DNA of 64,000 nucleotides from Cymodocea nodosa (taxonomy: Eukaryota; Streptophyta; Magnoliopsida; Alismatales; Cymodoceaceae), in NCBI GenBank assembly GCA_036874045.1, contig CM072344.1, positions 5,366,501-5,430,500 of the forward strand. The letters run 5' to 3'. The notes under the pieces are model-generated. The model made no database searches. It was not told the DNA's origin and saw only the letters and a program-made list of their open reading frames with translations. Positions 45,328-56,392 of the stretch are shown here, piece by piece. Positions within the stretch are counted from its first letter, which is position 1, and each line of letters opens with the position of its first letter. The position numbers and the translations under genes were made by a program.

Positions 45328-45618
45328 TACCCATGTATTCTCAGCACATTTCATTCTGTATTCTCTATCATATTTACTTCGAATACCCATGTATGTAATA
45401 CTTGCATTAGTATGTTGAAGTTCTTGTCTAACTTCATCTAATATATCCTGAGAAAAGAAGTAATCTCTATAAAGTTCTTCTAACCTTTTGTCCACTCGAA
45501 GTATTTTCTTGAACCAAGTACGTGGAACTTCATCATTCTCTATTTTTTTTCCTTTTGCATCTCTTCTGCTTTTGCCTTTTCCTCTGCCACGACCTTCGTA
45601 GAACTTGGAGACCATCAT
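45328..45618 (-). pseudogene. Element H env-position ORF, N-terminal fragment
   Basis: From ATG at 45618/45615 the minus strand encodes MVSKFYEGRGRGKGKSRRD, then VPRTWFKKILRVDKRLEELY and YDREYRMKCAE, matching the first 100 codons of the G ORF without a stop. It then runs through a 14-bp filler into LTR sequence, giving a chimeric open frame that ends at about 45226. Confidence 0.85.
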
Positions 45619-45689
45619 CGCAGGTTGTAATAGCAACAAGCGGGAAAGATTTTCTTGACAAAGTTTACAAATAACCTAAGTCCCCATGT

Positions 45690-46639
45690 TATAAGTGTTT
45701 AAATAGGGTTTTTAGGCATATACCCAAGTGTCTCTGACACGGTGCTCTTGGAAAAGAAAATCTGTGATCAATGCCATGCTCATTACAATAGTTATCCATT
45801 TGATCATTATCAAATTCAGTTCCATGATCACTCCTAAGTTTTTGAATAGAGACAATTTGCTCATTTTGAACAAAATTACAAAACATTTTAAATTTTTCAA
45901 AAACTTCTGTCTCAGATGCTAGAAAATATACCCAAGTGTATCTAGAGAAGTCATCAACTAAAACAAATACATACCGTTTACCACCAAGACTCATGATTCT
46001 TATTGGTCCAAATAGATCCATATGTATAAGTTCTAAGACTCTCTTGCTTGAAATATCAGTTTTGGATTTAAAAGAGTTTTTGTGAAGTTTACCTAACTCA
46101 CATGCATCACACATAAAGTTCTTTGAGTATTTAATCTTTGGTAAACCTCTCAATAAATGTTTTCTAGATAGTTTATGTAACAGTCTGATATTTATATGCC
46201 CAATCCTTCTATGCCATAGATATGCATCACTAGTTTCAGCTAGCAAACATGAATTTAAATCAACTACACCAGAAGGTAAAGATAAAATACATACAGAACC
46301 TTTTCTTTTAGCAATAAACTTAATTTCATCTTTATTTTTATCAATTATTTTGCATACATTATCTTCAAACACTACATAATATCCATTTTCAGTTAGTTTT
46401 ATGACACTCAGCAAATTAAATCCTAGGTTTTCTACATATAGTACATTCGAAATAACACAAGTAGGAGTTATTTGAACATTGCCCATACCTATGATTTTAT
46501 CTTTGCTTTTGTTTCCAAATGTTGCACTTCCTTTCATGGTATTTGTAAAATTTTGTAATAGACTTTTTTGTCCGGTCATGTGACTTGATGCTCCACTGTC
46601 CAAGATCCATTTTGATGTTGTTTCCTCCTGCAACACAAA
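45690..46639 (-). pseudogene. pol: Element H pol: protease and integrase, truncated
   Basis: An unbroken frame from 46636: SKWILDSGASSHMTGQ (protease), YLWHRRIGHINIRLLHKLS, CDACELGKLHK, HMDLFGPIR (D) and LRSDHGTEFDN (D). It is cut in FSFPRAPC, just before the catalytic Glu region, at about 45718. RT and RNase H are absent. It is the least mutated protease-integrase segment of the G family here. Confidence 0.92.
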
Positions 46640-48836
46640 TTAAGAAAAACTTTTTCTTGGTACCCAATGTTGTTGAGGACCAAGTTCATTAAATGCATAT
46701 TTCTTCTTTTTGTTTAAAAATAGTTTAACATTATCATTTATATTCTTATTAGTTCTAAGTATTATTGATTTATCATTAGCTTCATACTCACATATAGCAT
46801 TATTGCTTTTGCAATCATTCTTTTTATTTTCAGATGTAGTATAATCAAGACCAAACATATTTTTATCAGATGTTAATTTATTTTGATCATGCTTATACAT
46901 TTCTGTAAGTTCATACCAAGATTTTGTACTTGTATTAACACTTTCCGTACATACAAAATCTTTTTCTACACAAGAATTTTTTGTTTTATCACATGCAGAA
47001 TGAGTAATTGGTCTAATACCAGTGTATTGAATTACATGCTTAGGTTTCTGAATTTTCAGTTTACTATAATTATCTGAAATTTTAGAAACTGAATTTCCAG
47101 AACAAGAAACAAGATTTTTAGAAACATTTATAGTCATGTTAGAAGTACAATTTGACAAATCACATTGATTTATATTATTACTGCATGATTCATCCCTTGA
47201 AGTATCTACTTCTATATATTTATTACCTTGTTTCATAATAAAAGGAATTTTAGTCTTAGATTTACTTGAACTGCAACTAATAAATCCTTTATTGGCTTGA
47301 GATTCAGGATATTCAGGATAATCAAATCCTAAGCCAATTTATAAGACACCACAAGGGTACTAGTTAGTTTGTCTAACTTAATTTGACTTAAATTCCATTT
47401 CTCAAAGGTAGAATTTAAATCTTGCTCTCTTAGTTTTAATTTATCTATTTCTAATTCAAGTTCATTTATATTATTTCTCAACATTTCATTTTCAGATTCT
47501 ATCTTTAATTTTTTAGCATTTATATTCTGTATTTGTTCATGCAAGATACATTCATTAAATCTAAATTTTTGCAAATCTCTAGCATGATTTTCATTCACAT
47601 TTAAACTTTTCTAAAGTAGTAGACAAGAAACAATTTTCTTCTTCCATAATGGATGAAGATTTTCTAATATTCTTATTTTCCAGTTTACATACTTTAAGTT
47701 TTTGTAATAATGCTTGATAAGCACATAATAATTCATCAAAGTTGAAATCTGAATGACTTTCTGGATCAGATATTACCTCAGACTCTTCTGCCATAAAGCA
47801 CACATGAGCAACGTCTTCTAACTCTTGTTCTCCTTCTGAATGTAAAGAATTTGATGCTGATTCTTCAGATTCAGACTCTTCAAACGTGTCATCCCAAGTG
47901 ACCTTCAAAGCCTTTTTCTTGTAAAACTTTTTCTGAGTTTTCTAAGCCGTCTTCTTCTGATTTGTCCTACTTTGCTTTTCATTTTCCTCATAGGACAATC
48001 TGAAGAAAGATGTCCAGGTTTCTTACAATTGTAACATACATACTTTCTGGATGAAGAATTCTTGTCATTCAATGATTTTGATGTTGAGGGTTTATCATTT
48101 TTGTTCCTTTGCTGTTTCCTAGCTTTCCATGCTTTCTTGAATTTCCTAGTCAGCAAAATCAAATCCTCGTTAGAATCAGTAGATATATCAGAATCTGAAT
48201 TAATTTTAAAGGCTATTTCTTTCTTCATTTTTAGTTTGTTGTGACTTAGTGATTCATTTAGTTGAACTTCATAAGCTGTTAAATTTCCTATAAGTTTATT
48301 CATAGAATAAACATTTAAATCTCGTGATTCCTCAATTGATGTTACTTTCTGAGACCATTTAGAACTTAGAGATCTGAGAATTTTCCTCACCAAATCCTTC
48401 TGTTCAAAATTCTTTCCTAAACATTTTAAAGAGTTTATGATATCAAGAAATCTGGAAAACATCTCAGAAATATTTTCGTCTTCATGCATCTTAAAGAGTT
48501 CATACTTATGAATCAACATGTTTATTTTTGTCTCTTTAACTTGAGAAGTACCTTCATGTGAAACTTCTAATGCATGCCACACCACATAAGAAGATTTATA
48601 TGCCGACACTTTACTGAACTGTTCATAACTCAATGCACAATATAAAATATTTAAGCCCTTAGTATTCAGAGTTTCATTTTCTTTTTTAGTAATTGTCCAA
48701 GCATTATAAGGAGTAGTTAACGGAGTATATGGTTTAGAAATCATGAACCACAACTTATGATCTATACTTTGAAGAAAAACAGTCATCCTATATTTCCAAT
48801 ATTCAAAATGTATTCCATCAAATAAAGGAGGACGAT
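46640..48836 (-). pseudogene. gag: Element H gag, start deleted
   Basis: The minus strand lacks the first ~20 codons and begins PPLFDGIHFEYWKYRMTVFL. VWHALEVSHEGTSQVKETK and the intact zinc knuckle CYNCKKPGHLSSDC (about 48000-48040) follow. One missing base after MRK shifts the frame. The acidic linker (EESASNSLHSEGEQELED) is present, and the tail ends QQHWVPRKSFS at TAA 46640-46642. It shows what element G's gag linker lost. Confidence 0.91.
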
Positions 48837-49127
48837 TAACTTAACGAGTTGTCTAAACGTGCACTTTTCATGATACAGAATATATAACATTAAAACATAT
48901 CATGCTTTTCAATAAAAACACACGTTAACTTAACGTTTAGCTAAATGAGAAATTAATGCAACGAAACGACTAGTTATTAACTTCAGATCCAATACAAACA
49001 AGTATTTATATCAGTAAGCTTTTTCTGTATTAATTGATGATTTTAATTTCTTTTCACAAGCAATAGTAATTGAGCAAATATGATTATTTTCATTCAGCAC
49101 ACATCATCAAAACAAAAATACTCAACA
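48837..49127 (-). repeat. Element H partial 5' LTR
   Basis: Inverted first ~290 bp of a G-type LTR, from TGTTGAGTATTTTTG to the first CTCGTTAAGTTA copy, where it joins gag. Confidence 0.88.
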
Positions 49128-49419
49128 ACGGGGTAAGTACGTTAACTTATCCTAGACTCAACGGAGTAAGTTCGTTGAGTTAAGTGTAACTCAATGGACT
49201 TCCTGTAAAGTTATAACTAATAAAAATACTTATAATAATAATTTTTACTTCGGTCAAGACTGAAGAATTTTTGGTCTAACCGACTCTTAATTTTTCAACA
49301 TTTTAAAATTTCGATCAAACCGTTATATTCCTTGGTTGAACCTAAATTAAATGCTCTCTTCTTCTTTTTCTATCGGCTGAACCGATACTATACTTTGGTA
49401 AAATCGACATTTTTACTTA
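49128..49419 (-). repeat. Gypsy D dyad-rich spacer
   Basis: The reverse complement matches 2890-3200 of the plus gypsy element throughout: GTAAAAATGTCGATTTTACC, GGTTCAACCAAGGAATATAA, GGTCTTGACCG-type dyads, and AACTCAACGAACTTACTCCG. No ORF. It shows that the D copy included the non-coding spacer as well as the accessory ORF. Confidence 0.85.
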
Positions 49420-50192
49420 AAAATTTTGGACAAGAAAGTTTATTTTGCAAAAAAAATTTCAAAGATCCAAGATTGATGATTAAAGAAAAATTTGAAATGT
49501 AAACGTAGGTCAAAATGTGTGTATTTCGATGAAGGAAAAAGTGAAGAAGTGGAAAACTGGTAGTGATTAAACGTGGAGGATATGCATGAAATGAAGATAC
49601 AGTATAAAAGGCAAAGAGTTCTCGTTGATTAGTTATCCCTACACACTAAATGAAATATATTTTCAGGGATCAAAAACACCTTTCAGGGAAAAGCTCTCAA
49701 ATGGAATAAAATTCAGTGAAGCAGAAACGGGTAAGATTTATGTCACTGAAGATCTGAAGTATCAGAAGAAAGCAAATTCGGTGAAGTAGAGAAAGTCAGA
49801 TATTCGTCACTAAAGAATTGCTGAAGAAGAAAAAGAAGAAGAAAGATCTCAAACAAGGAGAAATGTTTTAAATTCCACAAATTAGTTTTCTCTATTTGTA
49901 GTTATGAAATTGTATAGATGAAACATGATATCGATATATAATTGCATCTACAATTTCTAAGGAGAATTGAATTGTATATTGTAATTGAAACAAATGGTAT
50001 CAAAGCTTTGTTAATAATCTTTGATATAAAATCAATATCAACTTATTTAATATCATTGCTTATTCTACCTTCCTTGTTTCTAAATAGAAATTAATATTTG
50101 AGCATTCTCTTAACTTTCTTGATTTAAGGCTTAAGTTGTTTTAAAGTTTTTAAACTATTTAAAATCAAATAGGTTGAAAAATCTAAGGTAAG
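49420..50192 (+). repeat. Element I partial 5' LTR, primer site and leader
   Basis: G-type LTR sequence starts mid-LTR at about 49420 (AAAATTTTGGACAAGAAAG) and stops near 49990, about 150 bp before the normal end. It runs directly into AATGGTATCAAAGCTTTG, the primer site. Both truncations are deletions relative to G. Confidence 0.85.
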
Positions 50193-51434
50193 ATGACTAC
50201 TAGAAATGGTAATTTTTCTTTGTATGAAGGCCAAAATCTTAATCGTCCTTCTTTATTTGATGGAATACATTTTGAATATTGGAAATATAGGATGACAATT
50301 TTTCTTCAAAGTATAGATCATAAGTTGTGGTTCATGATTTCTAAGCCATATACTTCGTTAACTATCCCTTATAATACTTGGACAATTACTGAAAAAGAAA
50401 ATGAAACTCTAAATGCTAAGGGCTTAAATATCTTATTTTGTGCATTGAGTTATGAATAGTTCAGTAAAGTGTCGTCATATAAATCTGCTTATGAGATGTG
50501 GTATGCATTAGAAGTTTCACATGAAGGTACTTCTCAAGTTAAAGAGACTAAGATTAATATGTTAATTCATAAGTATAAACTCTCTAAGATGCATGAAGAT
50601 GAAAGTATTTCTGAGATGTTTTCTAGATTCCTGGATATAATAAACTCTTTAAAATGCTTAGGAAAGAACTTTGAGCAGAAAGATTTGGTGAGAAAAATTC
50701 TTAGATCCCTAAGTTTCAAGTGGTCGTAGAAAGTGACATCAATTGAAGAATCATGAGACTTAAATGTTTATACTATAAATGAGCTTATTGGAAATTTAAC
50801 TACTTATGAAGTACAATTAAATGATTCACTAAGTCACAATAAATTAAAAAGGAAGAAAGAAATAGCCTTCGAAATTAATTCAAATTCTGAAATATCTACT
50901 GATTCTAATGAGGATTTAATTTTGCTGACTAGGAAATTCAAGAAAGCATGGAAAGCTAGGAAATAGTAAAGGAATAGAAATGATAAACCCTCAACGTCAA
51001 AATCACTGAATGACAAGAATTCTTCATCCAGAAAGTATATATGTTACAACTGCAAGAATCTTGGACATCATTCTCTAGATTGTCCTATAAGGAAAAATGA
51101 AAAGCATAGTAGGACAAATCAGAAGAAGACAACTCAGAAATCTTAGAAAAAGTTTTACAAGAAAAAGGCTTTGAAGGTCACTTGGGATGACACGTCAGAA
51201 AAGTCTGAATCTAAAGAATTATCATCAAAATCTTCACATTCAGAAGAAGAACAAGAGTTAGAAGACGTTGCTCATGTGTGCTTCATGGTAGATGAGTCTG
51301 AGGTAATATCTGATCTTGAAAGTCATTCAGATTTTAACTTTGATGAATTATTATGTGCTTATCATGCATTATTAGAAAAACTTAAAGTTTGTAAACTGGA
51401 AAATAAGAATATAAGAAACTCTTTGTCTATTTTG
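50193..51434 (+). pseudogene. gag: Element I gag, cut by element J
   Basis: ATG 50193 begins MTTRNGNFSLYEGQNLNRPS and one frame is kept to 51434. Stops at 50457, 50727 and 50754, two in QQ at about 50965-50970, and one near 51145 stand at Gln or Arg codons of relatives. The zinc knuckle is CYNCKNLGHHSLDC. It breaks off in KLENKNIRNSLSIL at the TGTTGTG end of element J; the equivalent H gag continues with MEEENCFLSTTLEKF. Confidence 0.9.
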
Positions 51435-51826
51435 TGTTGTGCGGAAAGATCAAACAAACGTGGAGCATCTAGGGGTGGCGTGGAGAAGAGATCTACGTGG
51501 AAGAGAGGATTGCGAGTGGAGAATTCGAAGAACAACAAATTTACGTGGTTCCCCAACACGGGTACATCCACGGGTGATCAATCTATCGTGATTCCTTGCT
51601 GTATGGTTGCTGGTACAAAGAAGGGGGAGAACAAAATCAAGGGATGGTTTGGCATGGGATCCCTTGGACATGGATGACCCCTTACATATATAGGGGTAAC
51701 GGTTGGTGATACACAAAAGACAAGTTTGCCTTTGTACAAATTATCAAAGAAATACAACCATATACAAAGACACATACATATACTTGATGGAAGACACACA
51801 CATCACAAATCTCCACCTTGTCTTTC
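51435..51826 (-). repeat. Element J 3' LTR and polypurine tract
   Basis: Inverted E-family LTR, TGTTGTGCGG (51435) to ATCACA (51807), 373 bp. The polypurine tract GAAAGACAAGGTGGAGATT is at 51826-51808 on the minus strand. TTTTG at 51430-51434 is the candidate target duplication. Confidence 0.9.
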
Positions 51827-52875
51827 ATCAATCTTCACCACGAACAAGTGATGGATCACCAAGACCCAACTTGGGTCAGCAGCACCAATAGACGTTGAGT
51901 AAGTCCAAGCAATGCTTGAACTTGCTTTCGACAATGCCCTTTGTAAACATATTAGCTGCATTGTCCTTTGTGTTGACCTTCATAATCTTTATCCTGTCTT
52001 CATTCCTGAGGAAGTGATACTTAACATCAATATGCTTAGTTCTATCATGAAAGACATTATCTTTGGAGAGACAAATAGCGCTAAGACTATCACAGAAGAT
52101 ATCAGCTTTATCAATGTGCCAACCAAAGTCTCCAAGTAAGCCTTTCAACCAAATCCCTTCCTTTGCAGCTTGTCATAGACACATATTCAGCCTCAATTGT
52201 GGACAGAGATACCGTAGGCTGAAGAGTTGATTTCCAACTCACAATAGAACCTGCAAATGTAAAGACATAACCAGATAATGATCTCCTTTTGTCAACATCA
52301 CCTACATAGTTCGAGTCTGTATAACCAGCCATAGTACAACTTTGATCTGCTGCATACATCAAACGAACACCTAGAGTTCCTTTCAAATATCTGAATATCC
52401 TTTTAATTGCTTTCCAATGTTCCCTACCCAGATTGGACATGAACCTACTAACTACACTCAAAGGATATGCCAAATCAGGCCAGTGCATACCATAGCATAC
52501 ATAGGACTTCCAACTGCCTGTGCATAAGGAACTCATTGCATATTAAGCTTTTCAGAATCAGTTTGTGGACACATCGGAGATGATAATTTGACATTTCTAT
52601 CATAAGGCGTGCTAATGGCTTTGCATGAAGCCATACCAAATCTGCTAAGGATCTTTTCAATATACTTATGTTGATTCAAAAATAGCTTACCAGAATTTCT
52701 TTCACGCCTAACCTCCATTCCAAGAATTTTGCCAGCTGGACCAAGATCCTTCATATCAAATTCTAATTTTAATGTGTCCTTCAGCTCCTGTATCACTTTG
52801 ATATTCTTCGCAGCTATAAGAATATCATCAACATACAATAACAAATAAACATGTATATTCTTATCAAGAGTTTTA
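51827..52875 (-). pseudogene. pol: Element J RT end and RNase H
   Basis: Reading leftward: RT catalytic YVDDILIAAKNIKVIQEL, then GKILGMEVRRERNSGKLFLN, which is the segment deleted in E. Next are VPYAQAVGSL and RNase H (GYTDSNYVGDVDKRRSLSG, CDSLSAICLSKDNVFHDRTK, FTKGIVESKFKHCLDLLNVY). A stop near 52534 and two frameshifts break it. It begins abruptly at about 52875, fused to element I pol. Confidence 0.9.
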
Positions 52876-54808
52876 AGCCAAATCAGATGAAGGAATTTTT
52901 GTAGGTTACTCTACTAGAAGTAAAGTCGATAGAGTATATAACAAGACTTCTAGGACTATTGAAGAAACCCTCCATGTAAGCTTCAATGAAAATTCTCTTA
53001 GAGAATCTCAATCTAAAGTTGATAATGATGATATGATCAATTTTCCAAATGAGTTAGAGATCAATAGAGAGATTGATGATTTATCTGAGAAAATCAAAAA
53101 TATGAACTTAAATGATCAAACTAATGATGAAAGTGATGTACCTTCAGATGTTGATGAGAATATTGAGGAAAATCAAAGAAATTGGCGTTATTCTTCATCA
53201 CATCCCATCACTCAAGTCATTGGTAATATTAATGAGAGAATTAAAACTAGAGCTTCAGTAAATTTAAATAGTATGTGTATGTTTGTTTCAATGGTGGAAT
53301 CAAGGAATATACAAGAAGCATTATCTGATGAAAATTGGATAGTGGCAATGCAAGAAGAACTAAATCAATTCATCAGAAATGATGTATGGGAATTAGTCTC
53401 TCCACTAGAAAATCAGTCCATAATAGGTACAAAGTGGATCTTTAGAAATAAAACTAACGAAACTGGTCAAGTTATAAGGAACAAAGCTAGATTAGTTGCA
53501 CAAGAGTATACACAGGAAGGACTAGATTATGATGAAACATTTGCTCCTGCGGCTAGGTTAGAAAGTATTAGAATATTATTGGATTTTAAATTATATCAAA
53601 TGGATGTAAAGAGTGCATTTCTAAATGGTTTAATTAATGAAGAAGTCTATGTAAAACAACCACTTGGATTTGAAGATATTAAAAATCCTGACTTTGTGTA
53701 TAAATTGAAGAAAGCCTTATATGGTTTAAAGCAAGCACCTAGATCATGGTATGAAAGATTGTCTACTTTTTTAATAGAAAAAGGCTATATTATGGGAAAA
53801 GTGGATCATACTCTATTTATTAAGAGAGATGGTAAAGATCAGATTGTTGTTCAAATATACGTAGATGATATAATCTTTGGAGCAACCTTTGATAAGTTGA
53901 TAGAAATATTCTCTGAAGAGATGACTAATCAGTTTGAAATGAGTATGATAGGAGAACTTTCATATTTTCTAGGACTTCAAATTAAGCAAATGGATAAAGG
54001 TATATTTTTAAATCAGGAAAAATATGCAGATGAAATGCTTAAGAAATTTAATTTTAATGATACAAGGATTCGATGAACTCCTATGAGTTCTACTTTAAAG
54101 TTAGATATTGATGACATAGGAAAATCCATAGATCAAAGAAAATATAGAAGTATGATTGGTTTTTTACTTTATTTGACTGCTAGTAGACCTGATATTATGT
54201 TTGCTGTGTGTGTTTGTGCTAGATTTCAATGTAATCCTAAAGAATCACACTTAATTGCAGTTAAAAGAATATTTAGATATATACAAGAAACTAAAAATTT
54301 TGGACTGTATTATTCTAAGGATAGTTCAATAGATCTTATAGGATATACTAATGCTGATTATGCAGGATCTAAATCTGATAGAAAGAGTACCAGTGGCACA
54401 TGTCTATTATTAGGAAATAATTTGGTGTCATGGATTAGTAAAAAGGAAAACTGTGTAGCACTCTCTACTACAGAAGCTGAATATGTTGCTGCTGCACTGT
54501 GTTGCACTCAGATTCTGTCGATAAGGCAAACTTTAGAAGATTTTGGATTATCTTATAATACAACTAAGATTTATTGTGATAGTAGTTATGCAATAAATCT
54601 TTTCAAAAATCTTGTATTACATTCAAGAGCAAAGCATATAGAGGTTAGACATCATTTTCTTAGAGATAACATAATTAAAGGAAAAATTAAATTAGAATTT
54701 GTGTCTAGTAAAAATCAATTAGCTGATATATTTACAAAACCTCTAGACAAAAATACATTCTGAAACATTAGATTAAATTTAGGTATTTGTAGGCTATGTG
54801 ATGTGTAA
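52876..54808 (+). pseudogene. pol: Element I pol: integrase end, reverse transcriptase, RNase H
   Basis: It starts mid-polyprotein at [11 protein letters not shown] and runs in one frame to TAA 54806-54808. RT has [34 protein letters not shown] and an intact catalytic box [11 protein letters not shown] (about 53855-53885). Seven codons are missing near 53580 (AYACYM in relatives). RNase H: STTEAEYVAAALCC, CDSSYAINL, SRAKHIEVRHHFLRD. Only two stops interrupt it (54074-54076; 54761-54763). It is the best-kept RT/RNase H of the G family in the window. Confidence 0.93.
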
Positions 54809-56392
54809 AATGCTTAAACTCCACATAAAAAGATAAATATTATTGATGATATTGTTCACCTCATAGATATTATATACTTATTATAAATATCTAAAGTAAT
54901 ATCTAAACTGCTGCTTAAGATACTATGTATTTATTGTAAAATCATAGTAGTATCTTATTGATTTTAAGTAGTTTATCAATTTTAATTGTTTTTACGATTT
55001 TAAGTGGAAGTGTAAATGAAAAACATTAAATACTTCTGACATTCTGAAATTTTGATTAAATGTTTTCTTTGAATCAAGGAAAATGCTTATGATCATGCAT
55101 AAATTTGACTTAATTGATTAAACTTGTAGAATAAGTTATATGTAACTCATCTTAAATTATTAATCAAAAGTATAAGCTTATTGAAACTGATTCATGTTCT
55201 CAATACAATCATAGAAGTAAAAATTGTATAAGATTTGTGTTTTATTACATCTGTATTAATGGAATACATACTGTGCTTAAAATGAAAAGTACTTACAAAG
55301 TGAAGATCTTTGAGAGTTTATTGATCAGTTTGATCACGAGCCTTTTGTACTTGAGCAGATAGGTATGTAAGGATTGTTGTCCTAAAAAAGGATTCTTTAA
55401 ATCTAGCAACCTAAGGTCTTGATCAGATCAGGGATTGTTGACTGAAAGCTCATTACACAGGTACATTAGAAAGCTCTTGTATGATTCAAGCTTTTCAAAC
55501 TAACTTTTCAAGAAAATTATCAATATTTACTGTTTTGAAAAGAAAAAGTTGTTTCATTAATTACAGATATCTTTGAATTGCATATAGTTTCTACCAATAT
55601 GACTACTGATTTATTGAATCAATATTAGTACTTTTGAAAATGTTTATTTGAGATACATTCTTTTATTCTCCTTGAATTAATCACATTAAGTTCAAAGTTG
55701 TGTTTTGATTCATATATAGTAGGAATTGATTCTGGAAATCATTTTTGATGATGTCAGGATAACAGAAGTCTCTCAAAAGAAAATTTAAAAGTATAGTTAT
55801 ACTTAACATCTATTGTCACTACAAGTATATTTTGTATTTTGATTGAATATATTTGAAGTATATTTGTAGGGGGAGGATTAACAATGTCGAAAATAGATTA
55901 ATATAATTTAGAATAAAAATCTTAGTTAATCTGAATTAATGTCCTCTTAAACTCTTGATGAAATAATTTAAAAAGACAAATAAACTATTTTAGATTCAAA
56001 GGAAAAAATGTTCAAATAGTTTACAATGTTCTCAAGATAATGTTAAATTTAGCATGTGTGTGGTTTTCGGAACATTTCAGTTGAAAGCATCTGAAAATTG
56101 TTTTAAGTGTACTAACTAGACGTTATGTTAGATAAGGTAACGTGTAAAACTGCCTCTATACAACGTTTTACTCATTAGGTTAGTTAACTCAATGAGTTAT
56201 ACTTGAATATTTTGGGTACCTTGATTGAATAAACTTTATTCAATATTTATTTAATTTCTAAACCCGACTTCTCTTCACATTGAGTTATACGCCTAAAAAC
56301 CCTATTTAAACACTTATTACATGGGCACTTAGGTTATTTGTAAACTTTGTCAAGAAACTCTTTCCCGCTTGTTGCTGTTACAACCTGCGACG
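54809..56392 (+). other. Element I spacer between pol and env-position ORF
   Basis: Non-coding, collinear with 33415-35008 of element G over its whole length, including the GTTAGGTTAGTTAACTCAA dyad near 56175. Confidence 0.8.

Larger units (their letters stand above)
44821..49127 (-). mobile_element. Element H: deleted sirevirus of the G family
   Basis: The ends are TGTAGGATCG (inverted LTR end) at 44821 and ATACTCAACA (inverted LTR start) at 49127. Three internal deletions join LTR to gag (about 48836), integrase to the env-position leader (about 45718), and env-position ORF to LTR (about 45328). No matching target duplication flanks it: ATCAT on the left, ACGGG on the right. The flanking gypsy D is also missing sequence here, so insertion was followed by deletion, or arose by recombination. 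Confidence 0.88.
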
